The notes under the pieces: generated by a model
Databases searched by the model: none
Seen by the model: the letters and a program-made list of their open reading frames with translations, nothing else
What the model was told of the DNA's origin: nothing
In this document: one piece after another, positions 8,226 through 16,488 of the stretch
Position numbering within the stretch: position 1 is the first letter of the stretch
Layout: every line of letters starts with the position of its first letter
Translations under genes and position numbers: made by a program
Source: Novosphingobium taihuense
Lineage (GTDB): Bacteria; Pseudomonadota; Alphaproteobacteria; Sphingomonadales; Sphingomonadaceae
Direction: 5' to 3'
Length of the DNA: 64,000 bases
Assembly (NCBI RefSeq): GCF_007830315.1
Contig: NZ_VLKJ01000004.1
Span: 248,001-312,000, forward strand

Positions 8226-8522
8226 ATGTTCGCAATCGTGCGCACGGGCGGCAAGCAGTATCGGGTCGCCGCCGGAGACAAGATCGCGGTCGAGAAGCTG
8301 GCAGGCGAAGCCGGCGACAAGATCACGCTGGGTGAAGTCCTCCTCGCTGGTGACGGCGATTCGCTGGCTGACGCCGCGAAGATCACTGTTTCGGCAGAGA
8401 TCATCGCCCAGGCGAAGTCGGAAAAGGTGATCGTGTTCAAGAAGCGCCGTCGCCACAACTATCGCCGCCGCAACGGTCACCGCCAGCAGCTCACCCTGCT
8501 GCGCATCGTCTCTGTCGCCTGA
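8226..8522 (+). CDS. rplU: 50S ribosomal protein L21
   Basis: Ribosomal protein bL21, which binds 23S rRNA in the large subunit. The 98 residues start with the canonical [14 protein letters not shown] and include the basic stretch [17 protein letters not shown] that contacts rRNA. Length is slightly below the common 103. The ATG at 8226 is fixed by this N-terminus; an upstream Met at 8133 falls inside the structured leader. The ribosome binding site is poor (GGAACG), which would suit control through the leader. rpmA follows after 28 bases. Confidence 0.98.
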   Translation: MFAIVRTGGKQYRVAAGDKIAVEKLAGEAGDKITLGEVLLAGDGDSLADAAKITVSAEIIAQAKSEKVIVFKKRRRHNYRRRNGHRQQLTLLRIVSVA

Positions 8523-8550
8523 GCGCAAACGGAATTCGGAGTAATCTGAG

Positions 8551-8820
8551 ATGGCACACAAGAAAGCAGGCGGCTCTTCGCGCAACGGTCGCGACTCAGC
8601 CGGTCGTCGCCTCGGCGTCAAGAAGTTCGGCGGTCAGGAAGTGATCGGCGGCAACATCATCATCCGCCAGCGTGGCACCCGCGTGTATCCGGGCGCAAAC
8701 GTCGGCATCGGCAAGGACCACACCCTCTTTGCGCTGACCGAAGGCCGCGTGCGTTTCCACGCCGGCAAGCTCGGCCGCAAGTACGTATCGGTCGACATGA
8801 TGGCCGAAGCGGCAGAATAA
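8551..8820 (+). CDS. rpmA: 50S ribosomal protein L27
   Basis: Ribosomal protein bL27 (89 residues), whose flexible N-terminus reaches toward the peptidyl-transferase centre. It begins [16 protein letters not shown], the proteobacterial form without the cleaved Firmicute leader, followed by LGVKKFGGQ and [12 protein letters not shown]. It is the second gene of the rplU operon and is closed by a hairpin terminator at 8886-8918. In many bacteria the GTPase gene obgE follows nearby, but here a GNAT gene comes next. Confidence 0.98.
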   Translation: MAHKKAGGSSRNGRDSAGRRLGVKKFGGQEVIGGNIIIRQRGTRVYPGANVGIGKDHTLFALTEGRVRFHAGKLGRKYVSVDMMAEAAE

Positions 8821-8885
8821 CCGGATGGTCATGCAAAGGGCCGTCCCGATGGGGTGGCCCCGCCAGCGCTCAACAGCTGGCCGAT

Positions 8886-8918
8886 AGAGGGAGAGGGCCC
8901 CGCCCATCTCCCTCTTTT
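8886..8918 (+). terminator. Terminator of the rplU-rpmA operon
   Basis: AGAGGGAGA at 8886-8894 pairs with TCTCCCTCT at 8907-8915, with a GGG/CCC inner pairing and a T run to 8918. It lies 65 bases after the rpmA stop. The rest of the 8821-9055 gap shows no further structure to me. Confidence 0.75.
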
Positions 8919-9055
8919 CACGTCTCCCTCGGACGCAAAACCGCTCCCTCGCATTCGGACGCAAAGCCTGTCCGATCCAGCGCAGGGCGCAATACCTCTG
9001 TCACGACAACCGCTTAGGGGATCGCTGGCAGAGGGGCCGACGAAGGAGATTTCTA

Positions 9056-9625
9056 ATGTTCATTCGCAGCGAACGCCTGTTCCTGCGGCCCGGCTTCCCC
9101 GAAGACTGGGCCGAACTCCACGCCCTGATCGATGACGAGGCGGTCGTGCGCAACCTTGCGCGCGCGCCATGGCCCTACGGCCCTGACGATGCCAAGAGCT
9201 TCGCCGCGCTGCCGCAGGCGGGCAAGCACCCGCACTTCTTCATCACGCTCCCCGGATCGCACGGTTCACGCCTGATCGGCTGCGTCGGTCTTGCGCGCTA
9301 TGGCGAGGAGACGGAACTCGGTTACTGGATCGGCCGCCGTCACTGGGGGCAGGGCTATGCCACCGAGGCTGCCCGTGCTGTGCTTTCACTTGCCCGCTCG
9401 TTCGGTCACCGGCGTGTGATCGCCACGCCCTTTGTCGATAACGAGGCCTCGGCCCGTGTCCTCGCCAAGGCAGGGTTCCGCGCCACCGGCGACGTGCGGC
9501 ATATCCAGAGCCCTGCGCGTAGTGAGCCGGTCGCAGCGCTCGTCCACGTGGTAGACCTCGTCGCACCGGTAGATTGCGATGGGCCACAGGACGGCGGTTT
9601 CGAACCGATGCGACGCGCGGCCTAG
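9056..9625 (+). CDS. GNAT family N-acetyltransferase
   Basis: A 189-residue acetyl-CoA-dependent acetyltransferase of the RimJ/RimL-like branch. It opens with the typical FIRSERLFLRPGFPEDW, has the acetyl-CoA loop in YWIGRRHWGQGYATEAARA, and the C-terminal VDNEASARVLAKAGFRATG motif. The substrate (protein N-terminus, antibiotic or small amine) cannot be read from sequence. A clear ribosome binding site GAAGGAG precedes the ATG. It sits alone after the rpmA terminator and ends in a strong bidirectional terminator shared with the convergent gene. Confidence 0.88.
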   Translation: MFIRSERLFLRPGFPEDWAELHALIDDEAVVRNLARAPWPYGPDDAKSFAALPQAGKHPHFFITLPGSHGSRLIGCVGLARYGEETELGYWIGRRHWGQGYATEAARAVLSLARSFGHRRVIATPFVDNEASARVLAKAGFRATGDVRHIQSPARSEPVAALVHVVDLVAPVDCDGPQDGGFEPMRRAA

Positions 9626-9643
9626 CCTGCAAGCGCCATAAGA

Positions 9644-9669
9644 AAAGGGCTCCCGGAAGGGAGCCCTTT
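9644..9669. terminator. Strong bidirectional terminator
   Basis: AAAGGGCTCCC at 9644-9654 and GGGAGCCCTTT at 9659-9669 form a perfect 11-bp stem closed by a GGAA tetraloop of the GNRA type. A-rich and T-rich flanks let it act for both the GNAT gene and the convergent hydrolase gene. Confidence 0.9.
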
Positions 9670-9674
9670 GCATC

Positions 9675-10568
9675 TTATCCCGGCATCACCGCATCGGGAA
9701 ATTCGCTGTCCGCCTTACCGATCAGCGCACGATCATCGTGCTGCCACGGGTGGAACCCCGGCAGGAAGTAGCTGATCCACGCCGGGAAGATGCGGCGGAT
9801 CACGCCCGGCTTCCACAGCAGGTACGCGGCGAGCTTCCACTTCCACTTCGCGCCGGTCAGCCCATCCTGCGCCAGCAGGTCGAGCGTGTCCTCGATGCGG
9901 TGCGTGATGAAGTTCTTCGTCACCACCACCATCATCAGGCTCTTCACCTTCCAGCGCTTCCAGCGGCTCCAGTTACGGGTCGCGTGCAACCAGGTGTCAT
10001 ATGCGACACCCTTGTGCTCGATTTCCTCGATCGCATGCCAGCGCCACATGTCGGCGGCTTCCTGCTCGGCCCCGGCAAAGTGCGCCGGGTTGGCGAGAAA
10101 CTCGTGCGCCATCATCGCGGTATAGTGTTCCAGCGCCATCGTCGCGGCAAGGTTGAGGATCACCGGGCGATCCTTGGTCAGCGCCAGCATTTCCTCGACG
10201 CGCTTGTCGATGCGCGCGATGTCATAACCTGCATTTTCCGCCGCACGGTTGAAAGCCACGTGTTCGCGCGTGTGGTTGATTTCCTGCCTCACGAAGGCGC
10301 GGATTTCCGCTTCGAGCTTGGGCGGCACGCCATCGCGATGGGCCTTTACCGCTTCGATGAAGAATGCCTCGCCGCGCGGGAAGGTGGCCGACAGAGCGTT
10401 ATGCCAGGCCGTCGCCACCGGATCGTTGTTCAGCCACCATCGGCCCGCAGGCTCATTGCGGCCAAAGCGACGGTCACGTATCGTGATCGTCAGGTCTGAA
10501 GGGGTGGGCGCGGTCTTGCCGGAAGTGGCGGCGCGCTCTAGTGCGATCGTGGGGGTCATGGCAGTCAT
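9675..10568 (-). CDS. Metal-dependent hydrolase family protein (PF10118-like)
   Basis: A 297-residue protein resembling the predicted metal-dependent hydrolases of Pfam PF10118, ferritin-like helical proteins. Putative metal ligands cluster in EINHTREHVAFN, LEHYTAMMAHEF and HAIEEIEHKGVAYD, the repeated E/H pattern of the family. The C-terminus is rich in Trp and basic residues. The reaction is unknown. It is divergent from a TetR regulator whose start is only 28 bases away, so the regulator probably controls it. The Met at 10568 or the one three codons later (10559) are both possible starts. Confidence 0.8.
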   Translation of the reverse strand: MTAMTPTIALERAATSGKTAPTPSDLTITIRDRRFGRNEPAGRWWLNNDPVATAWHNALSATFPRGEAFFIEAVKAHRDGVPPKLEAEIRAFVRQEINHTREHVAFNRAAENAGYDIARIDKRVEEMLALTKDRPVILNLAATMALEHYTAMMAHEFLANPAHFAGAEQEAADMWRWHAIEEIEHKGVAYDTWLHATRNWSRWKRWKVKSLMMVVVTKNFITHRIEDTLDLLAQDGLTGAKWKWKLAAYLLWKPGVIRRIFPAWISYFLPGFHPWQHDDRALIGKADSEFPDAVMPG

Positions 10569-10596
10569 GAACGACAATCTAGGCGTGCTTACACCA

Positions 10597-11184
10597 ATGT
10601 CAATAAGGAAGAGGCTTCCACCCGAAGAAAGCCGCATGGCCGCGCTCGAAGCCGCGCGTGCCCTCTTGGTGGAAACCGGGCCTCAGGCCGTCACGCTCAA
10701 GGCCGTGGCGGGCCGAATCGGCCGTACACACGCAAATCTGTTGCATCACTTCGGCTCGGCTGCCGGGCTGCAGAAGGCTCTGGCCAAGCATCTGGCCGAG
10801 ACCATTTGCGCCACGATTCGCGATGCCGTGATCGCCAGCCGCTCCGGCATCGGCAAGCCGCGTGACGTTGTCGACCTCACCTTCGACGCGTTCGACCGCG
10901 AAGGTGCAGGTGCCCTTGCGTCGTGGATGCTGCTCTCGGGCAACGAAGACGCGCTCGATCCCATCGTCGACACGATCCATGATCTCGTCGTCGATCTCGA
11001 GGAATACAGCTCGGATGCCCAGCGCAGCACCACGCTGGCGCTCACGCTCATGGCTCTGGGTGATGCACTGATGGGCGGGCCGCTCGCCAAAGGTCTCGAA
11101 CTTCCGCGCACCGCCGCGCGTGACCGGGCCGAGCAGATGCTGATCGAAGGAATCGCCGCGACGCAGGCTACGCAGGAGGGCTGA
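10597..11184 (+). CDS. TetR family transcriptional regulator
   Basis: A 195-residue regulator. The N-terminal helix-turn-helix is recognisable in AARALLVETGPQAVTLKAVAGRIGRTHANLLHHFGSAAGL (about residues 18-57), the classical TetR pattern, followed by an all-helical ligand domain. The start at 10597 gives a normal TetR length; upstream Mets at 10558 and 10567 would overlap the divergent gene's start. By position it probably represses the divergent PF10118-like gene. Its 3' end overlaps the convergent YgfZ gene by 17 bases with no terminator between them. Confidence 0.85.
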   Translation: MSIRKRLPPEESRMAALEAARALLVETGPQAVTLKAVAGRIGRTHANLLHHFGSAAGLQKALAKHLAETICATIRDAVIASRSGIGKPRDVVDLTFDAFDREGAGALASWMLLSGNEDALDPIVDTIHDLVVDLEEYSSDAQRSTTLALTLMALGDALMGGPLAKGLELPRTAARDRAEQMLIEGIAATQATQEG

Positions 11185-11914
11185 TCTCCATCCATCCGGG
11201 CACGAGGTCATCGGCGATATCCTCGACCCGGCGATGGTCCACTGCAAGTCCCAGCTCCGCATAGACCACGCGCTGTCGCGCCTGGTCCGACCGGTCCACC
11301 GGCACGACAACCAGACGGCGATTGACCTTCTGCCGCCAGTTCATCCGCGCCGTGTTTTCCTGCCCGACATAGCAGCCCTTGGTGAAGCTGACGCCGTTCA
11401 GGTCCACTGCGTTGCACTCCAGCCAGAGCACTTCGCCATTGCCAAGCTCCGCTTGACCCTCGGTCACGCCAAGCTTCAGGCGATGTGCGCGCCACGTTTC
11501 GTCAGCAGATTGATCCTCTGCCGAAACCGGAGCGATCCAGCGTTGCCCCAGAGCGTGCAGCCGCGGATCGTTCGCCCCGCCGTCGCCCGGGTGGCCTTTC
11601 CAGAACACCCCCAGATCATCCGCCCGGTCGATCCCGATCTTCCGCCGCAGACGATACAGCGTCAGCCGCTTGGCCAGCGCGTCAGCCACGTGCGCCTCGC
11701 AATCGATCAACAGGCCATCAATGCCGTCCGGCCAGACGAGGAAGTCGAACAGTACCTTGCCCTGAGGGCTTAGCAGTGCGGTCCACACCGGCAAGGCACC
11801 TCTCACGTCGTTCGTGACCAGCCCCTGCAGGAAGCCCGCAACGTCCTCGCCAGGCTCCAGCGGGGAAAGGCGGATGAGGGCGCGTTCGAACAGACGGGAA
11901 GGCGTGTTGGTCAT
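11168..11914 (-). CDS. ygfZ: Folate-binding YgfZ/CAF17 family protein
   Basis: Tetrahydrofolate-dependent accessory protein for iron-sulfur cluster assembly and repair, a paralogue of GcvT. The 248 residues contain the diagnostic motif K-G-C-Y-V-G-Q-E in FTKGCYVGQENTARM near residues 176-190; its Cys is essential in E. coli YgfZ. The chain is shorter than E. coli YgfZ (326), as is usual in alphaproteobacteria. The Met at 11914 begins MTNTPSRLFER. A much longer frame upstream is only a shadow of pyrC on the other strand. It is divergent from pyrC. Confidence 0.88.
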   Translation of the reverse strand: MTNTPSRLFERALIRLSPLEPGEDVAGFLQGLVTNDVRGALPVWTALLSPQGKVLFDFLVWPDGIDGLLIDCEAHVADALAKRLTLYRLRRKIGIDRADDLGVFWKGHPGDGGANDPRLHALGQRWIAPVSAEDQSADETWRAHRLKLGVTEGQAELGNGEVLWLECNAVDLNGVSFTKGCYVGQENTARMNWRQKVNRRLVVVPVDRSDQARQRVVYAELGLAVDHRRVEDIADDLVPGWMEISPPA

Positions 11915-11953
11915 GGCTGGTAGATAGGAACCGCCGCCGCTAAGGGGAACCCC

Positions 11954-13003
11954 ATGGACACGACAATACCCCAGACGACTCTCACCATTCGCCGCCCCGA
12001 CGATTGGCACACCCACTTGCGCGACCGTGACGTGCTGGTCGGCGTCGCGCCCTATACTGCGCGCCAGTTCGCGCGGGCGATCGTCATGCCAAACCTGTCC
12101 CCGCCGATGACCGACGTTGCCGGCGTTGCCGCCTATCGCGACCGCATCCTCGCCGCGCTGCCAGCGGGCACAGACTTCACGCCGCTGATGACGCTCTATC
12201 TGACCGATTCGACCGACACGGCCGAAGTCGAGCGCGGGTTTGCCGATGGCGTCTTCGTTGCCGCCAAGCTCTATCCCGCCCACGCCACCACCGGCTCGGC
12301 TCATGGCGTGACCGACATCCGCAACATCTACCCGGTGCTCGAAGTCATGCAGCGCATCGGCATGCCCTTGCTGATCCACGGCGAGGTCACCGACAGCCAC
12401 GTCGACATCTTCGACCGCGAAGCCGTGTTCATCGAACGCACGCTGACCAGTCTCGTGGCCGACATGCCCGAATTGCGCATTGTCTTCGAACACATCACCA
12501 CCGAGGAGGCCGCGCAGTTCGTGGAAGGGGCAGGGCCGAACATCGCCGCCACGATCACCCCGCAGCACCTCCACATCAACCGCAACGCCATGCTTGTCGG
12601 CGGCATTCGTCCGCACGCGTTCTGCCTGCCCGTGGCCAAGCGCGAGAAGCACCGCCTCGCCTTGCGCAAGCTGGCGACGTCCAACTGTGATCGCGTTTTT
12701 CTCGGCACCGACACCGCACCCCACGCCAAGCACCTCAAGGAAGCCGCCTGCGGTTGCGCCGGCATTTTCAATGCGCCCTTTGCGCTCGAAAGCTATGTCA
12801 CCGTGTTCGACGAGGAAGGTGCGCTGGACCGGTTCGAAGCCTTCGCTTCGCTCAACGGTCCCGCGTTCTATCGCATGCCGGTCAATGAAGACACGATCAC
12901 GCTGGAGAAGGCGCCCGTCGTCGTCCCCGAAGTGGTTGACTGCAACGGCACCATGATCGTGCCATTCCATGCAGGCGAAACGCTTAACTGGCGCTTGGCT
13001 TAA
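11954..13003 (+). CDS. pyrC: Dihydroorotase, class II
   Basis: Zinc enzyme that cyclises N-carbamoyl-aspartate to dihydroorotate in pyrimidine synthesis. The 349 residues have the binuclear metal site: His19 and His21 in DDWHTHLRD, the carboxylated Lys105 in [11 protein letters not shown], a His in LLIHGEV, and the catalytic Asp in LGTDTAPH near 250. Length and sequence fit the E. coli PyrC class. The stop codon shares the palindrome TTAA with the stop of the convergent rarD gene. Confidence 0.97.
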   Translation: MDTTIPQTTLTIRRPDDWHTHLRDRDVLVGVAPYTARQFARAIVMPNLSPPMTDVAGVAAYRDRILAALPAGTDFTPLMTLYLTDSTDTAEVERGFADGVFVAAKLYPAHATTGSAHGVTDIRNIYPVLEVMQRIGMPLLIHGEVTDSHVDIFDREAVFIERTLTSLVADMPELRIVFEHITTEEAAQFVEGAGPNIAATITPQHLHINRNAMLVGGIRPHAFCLPVAKREKHRLALRKLATSNCDRVFLGTDTAPHAKHLKEAACGCAGIFNAPFALESYVTVFDEEGALDRFEAFASLNGPAFYRMPVNEDTITLEKAPVVVPEVVDCNGTMIVPFHAGETLNWRLA

Positions 13004-13890
13004 CGACTGGCGTGGGCTCGCTTGGCCATGTCCCAGCTATAAAGGGCGATGGCAGACCAGATCAGTGCGAAGCAGGCCAAGCGGGTGGCGTCGAGCGACT
13101 CGCCGAAGACCGTCAGCCCCAGCACGAAGCTGAGGGTTGGCGAAAGGAACTGCACAAAGCCCAGCGTCGAAAGAGGCAGGCTGCGCGCGGCGATGGCGAA
13201 CAGCAGAAGCGGAATGGCCGTTGCCACCCCCGAAGCGATGACCAGCGGCGTGGTGTAGCCGCCCGCCAGAAGGCTGCTGCCCTGCGCGGAACCTGCCGCC
13301 AATGAGACGACCGCGATGGCTGGAAGCAGCAACATTGCGGTCTCGATCGTCAGCCCTGGCAGTGCGCCAACCGGTGCCTGTTTGCGCACGAAGCCATAGA
13401 ACGCGAAGGTGAAGGCCAGCGACAGCGCGACGGCCAGGGTGTCTATCGCTCCGCTCAGCAGCAGCGCGATGCCCGCTCCGGCCAAGGCAACCGCAGCCCA
13501 TTGCACGCGCGTCAGGCGCTCGCCCAGAAAGGCTGTGCCGAGAACAACGTTGAGTAGCGGATTGATGTAGTATCCAAGGCTCGTCGCCAGGACATGCCCG
13601 TTGTTGATAGCGATCACGAAGATCAGCCAGTTCGATCCGATCAGCAGCGCGCTCAAGGCCAGCAGGCCCAGCACCCGCCGATCGGCGAGGGCCGCCCGGA
13701 CGTCGGGCCACTGCCGCCGGGCCCAGACGATCACGCAGCACACCGGTACCGTGAACACCACGCGCCAACCGACCAGCTCGAGTGGCGGCACGCCATGCAA
13801 GGCCTTGAAATAGAGCGGAAGGAGGCCCCAGATCACATAGGCAATCAAGGCTGCCGCAAGGCCGCGCCGGAAGGTGATGGATTCGCTCAT
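13000..13890 (-). CDS. rarD: RarD-type EamA permease
   Basis: A 296-residue drug/metabolite transporter of the EamA superfamily, RarD subgroup. About ten membrane helices in two repeated EamA halves are visible. The RarD hallmarks are [13 protein letters not shown] near the start, [29 protein letters not shown] in the first half, and [15 protein letters not shown] in the second. The substrate is unproven for this subgroup. The Met at 13890 directly precedes the first helix; an 18-residue extension to 13944 is less likely. Confidence 0.88.
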   Translation of the reverse strand: MSESITFRRGLAAALIAYVIWGLLPLYFKALHGVPPLELVGWRVVFTVPVCCVIVWARRQWPDVRAALADRRVLGLLALSALLIGSNWLIFVIAINNGHVLATSLGYYINPLLNVVLGTAFLGERLTRVQWAAVALAGAGIALLLSGAIDTLAVALSLAFTFAFYGFVRKQAPVGALPGLTIETAMLLLPAIAVVSLAAGSAQGSSLLAGGYTTPLVIASGVATAIPLLLFAIAARSLPLSTLGFVQFLSPTLSFVLGLTVFGESLDATRLACFALIWSAIALYSWDMAKRAHASR

Positions 13891-14096
13891 CCATTTGCCC
13901 CTGCCAGCAACGGGGACATTCGCCAATCCCCGCTTGGCGGACATTTCATCGGCAACAGTCTTCGCTTCGTCGCAAAACGAAAATCTGACGCTGCGGTTGC
14001 GATCTGTTCAGGTTCGGCGACGTAAACCTTAATCAACGAAGCAGCAGGACTGGTCGCCGGAGCAGGTGAGGTCCTCCTGGAATGAGGAGAACGACG

Positions 14097-14612
14097 ATGT
14101 TCAACCTGAAGAATTCCGCACTGGCCCTTGTCGCCGCGTCTACCGTTGCCAGCGCAGTTCCCGCAACCGCAGCCGTCCTTCCGCAGGCACAAGCTGGCGC
14201 CGCCATCTCGACCCAGTGGAACGAAGGCTGGGACGACGATGATCGCTGGGAGCATGGCCGCCGGGACTGGCGCGGGCATGGACGTCATGACCGTTATGAT
14301 CGCTATGACCGTGATTACGGTCGCGGATATGACCGTGGCTACGACCGCAACTACTATCGCAGCAATGACCGCGGCTACTACGGCGATCCCGTCTATCGCA
14401 ACACTCGCGTCTGGCGCGGCAATGATGGCCGTTACTACTGCCGCCGCTCCAACGGCACGACTGGCCTCCTGATTGGTGGTGCAGCCGGTGCCCTGATCGG
14501 TCGCGAAGTTGCCGGCAACTATGGTGACCGCACCCTCGGCGCGATCCTCGGTGCCGCCGGTGGTGCGCTTCTCGGTCGCGAGGTCGACCGTGGCGGCTCA
14601 CGCTGTCGCTAA
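14097..14612 (+). CDS. Exported glycine-zipper protein with Asp/Arg/Tyr-rich region
   Basis: A 171-residue secreted or envelope protein. Residues 1-26 are a Sec signal peptide ending ATAA. Residues 45-100 are dominated by Asp, Arg, Tyr and Gly in loose repeats such as DRYDRYDRDYGRGYDRGYDR. Residues 123-160 form two glycine-zipper helices (LIGGAAGALIGREVAG and ILGAAGGALLGREVDR), as in Glycine_zip_2TM/Rick-17 kDa-type proteins. Cys115 and Cys170 could form a disulfide. The ATG at 14097 is fixed by GAGGAGA eight bases before it; the Met at 14082 overlaps that site. Function unknown. Confidence 0.8.
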   Translation: MFNLKNSALALVAASTVASAVPATAAVLPQAQAGAAISTQWNEGWDDDDRWEHGRRDWRGHGRHDRYDRYDRDYGRGYDRGYDRNYYRSNDRGYYGDPVYRNTRVWRGNDGRYYCRRSNGTTGLLIGGAAGALIGREVAGNYGDRTLGAILGAAGGALLGREVDRGGSRCR

Positions 14613-14654
14613 AAGTTACTGACCGTCCTTCGGGTCGCGCTGAAAGGTCGGCTG

Positions 14655-14690
14655 GGGAGCGCTCCGCGAAAGCGGGGCGCTCCCTTTTTC
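14655..14690 (+). terminator. Terminator of the glycine-zipper gene
   Basis: A 13-bp stem, 14655-14667 with 14672-14684, is closed by a GAAA tetraloop. It contains one T-G pair that would be a U.G wobble in the rightward RNA, and TTTTTC follows. This is a textbook intrinsic terminator. Confidence 0.92.
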
Positions 14691-14717
14691 TTAACCCTGT
14701 TGCTTTAGTCGCGAGCC

Positions 14718-14936
14718 ATGCGCAGCCTCGGCCTCGTCATCACATTCGCTCTCGCAGCCTGCGGCAGTGCGCCGGTCGAGCAGGACAAGACCCCGCTCGA
14801 CCCGGTGATGACCGAAGCGCTCGAGGGTCAGCTGATGGTCGACCCAGATCTCAGCCAGCAAAACATGCGCAACCTGGCGATCGTGCCCGGCGGTCCGATC
14901 GACCCCGCGCTCCCGCTGCCCGATCCGAAAAGCTGA
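14718..14936 (+). CDS. Small lipoprotein, 72 residues
   Basis: A short predicted lipoprotein: MRSLGLVITFALAA-Cys15 gives a lipobox LAAC, followed by about 57 hydrophilic, Asp- and Pro-rich residues ending PDPKS. I do not recognise a family. It lies just after the strong terminator at 14655-14690 and converges on astD with only four bases between the stops. The clean signal peptide and GC-typical codon use support a real gene despite its size. Confidence 0.68.
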   Translation: MRSLGLVITFALAACGSAPVEQDKTPLDPVMTEALEGQLMVDPDLSQQNMRNLAIVPGGPIDPALPLPDPKS

Positions 14937-14940
14937 GGTC

Positions 14941-16356
14941 TTATTCGCTGCGCAATCCCACGCCGATGCTGGCGCGCGGCTGGTCCATCTCGGTCGAGGC
15001 AACCGGATAGGCACAATAATCCGCCGCATAATACGCGCTCGGCCGGTGGTTGCCGGAAAGACCTACGCCGCCGAACGGTGCCGCAGACGAAGCGCCGTTG
15101 GTCGGCCGGTTCCAGTTGACCACGCCAGCCCGGATGTTCGCCCAGAACCGGTTGTAATCCTCAGGCCGCCCGCCGATCAGAGAGGCTGACAGCCCGAAAC
15201 GCGTATTGTTCGCCTCGGCAATCGCCTCATCGAAATCGTCGATCTTCACCACCTGCAGCAGCGGACCGAACAGTTCCACGTCAGGACGCTCGGCAATTCC
15301 GGTCACGTCGATGATGGCAGGGCTCAGGAACGGTAGGCCCTCCTGCAGCCTGACCATGTGCTTGATCGGCCGCCCGCCCGACGAGAGCAGATAGACAAAG
15401 CTTTCGGTCAGCCCGTCGGCCGTGCGGTTGTCGATCACCGGCCCCATGAACGGCGCAGGCTCGTCAAACGGTGCACCAACGATGATCCGGTCCGCCAGCC
15501 GCTTCACTTCGCCGACGACCGCATCGTACATTGAAGCCTTGATGATCAGCCGACGCCCTGCCGTGCAGCGCTGTCCCGCGCTGGTGAAGGCCGACTGCAC
15601 GATCAGCGTTGCCGCATCCTCGATCTTGGGCGTGTCCCACACCACGATCGGATTGTTGCCGCCCATTTCGAGCGCGACGATCTTGCCCGGGTTCGAAGCC
15701 AGCTTGCGATTGATGGCAATGCCGGCATGGGCCGAGCCGGTGAACAGCACGCCGTCGATCCCGTCATGCGCGACCAGCGCCTGGCCTTCCGTCGGCCCGC
15801 CGATCAGCACCTGCACCACCGCTGCCGAGATTCCGGCGCGATGGAAGCACTGCGCCAGCATCTCGCCGGTGGCAGGCGTCTTTTCCGAAGGCTTGAACAC
15901 GACCGCGTTGCCCGCAATCAGCGCCGGAACGATATGGCCGTTAGGCAGGTGTGCCGGGAAGTTATAGGGCCCCAACACCGCCAGCACGCCGTGCGGTTTG
16001 TGCCGCAGCGCTGCCGTGCCCTGCATCGCCGAATCAAGTTTGCGCTGCGAAGTGCGGTCGGCATAGGCGCGGATCGAAATCTCGACCTTGTTCACGACGC
16101 TCTCGACCTCGGTGCGCGCTTCCCACAGCGGCTTGCCCGTCTCGCGCGAGATCATCGTGGCGAGCTTGTCGGCGTCCTTGCGCACCTCGTTGGCGAAACG
16201 GCGCACCAGTTCGATGCGCGTGGCCAGCGGCTGCGCGGCCCAGGCGGGCCAGGCCCGCCTTGCGCGCGCGACGACTTCATCGACATCGCCGATCTTGCCG
16301 CGCCACACTTCGGCGCCGGTTGCGGGTTCAAACGAGACGATTTCGGCAGCTGCCAC
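14941..16356 (-). CDS. astD: N-succinylglutamate 5-semialdehyde dehydrogenase
   Basis: NAD-dependent aldehyde dehydrogenase of 471 residues that matches AstD, the fourth enzyme of the arginine succinyltransferase pathway. The diagnostic stretch is LRHKPHGVLAVLGPYNFPAHLPNGH (about 117-141), with Asn132 in the oxyanion site, Glu230 in LEMGGNN as general base and Cys264 in AGQRC as nucleophile. No astA, astB, astC or astE gene is nearby, so the gene is an orphan here and could act on a related semialdehyde. A six-base inverted repeat (GTAACG/CGTTAC) lies upstream at 16421-16439. Confidence 0.88.
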   Translation of the reverse strand: MAAAEIVSFEPATGAEVWRGKIGDVDEVVARARRAWPAWAAQPLATRIELVRRFANEVRKDADKLATMISRETGKPLWEARTEVESVVNKVEISIRAYADRTSQRKLDSAMQGTAALRHKPHGVLAVLGPYNFPAHLPNGHIVPALIAGNAVVFKPSEKTPATGEMLAQCFHRAGISAAVVQVLIGGPTEGQALVAHDGIDGVLFTGSAHAGIAINRKLASNPGKIVALEMGGNNPIVVWDTPKIEDAATLIVQSAFTSAGQRCTAGRRLIIKASMYDAVVGEVKRLADRIIVGAPFDEPAPFMGPVIDNRTADGLTESFVYLLSSGGRPIKHMVRLQEGLPFLSPAIIDVTGIAERPDVELFGPLLQVVKIDDFDEAIAEANNTRFGLSASLIGGRPEDYNRFWANIRAGVVNWNRPTNGASSAAPFGGVGLSGNHRPSAYYAADYCAYPVASTEMDQPRASIGVGLRSE

Positions 16357-16488
16357 GGATTTGCCTGCTCTTCTTTTCGGTTCTTGCGCGAACGATGGGG
16401 TCCCGGTCCCGGGGCGTACCGTAACGCGGCGTTCGTTACCGATTAAACAATATTCACCTGCGTCACCACCCCCGGAGGCGCGAAATTC

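Noticed and set aside
11954..12970. Extension of the ygfZ frame across pyrC
   Set aside because: Lies opposite pyrC; the family N-terminus begins at 11914.
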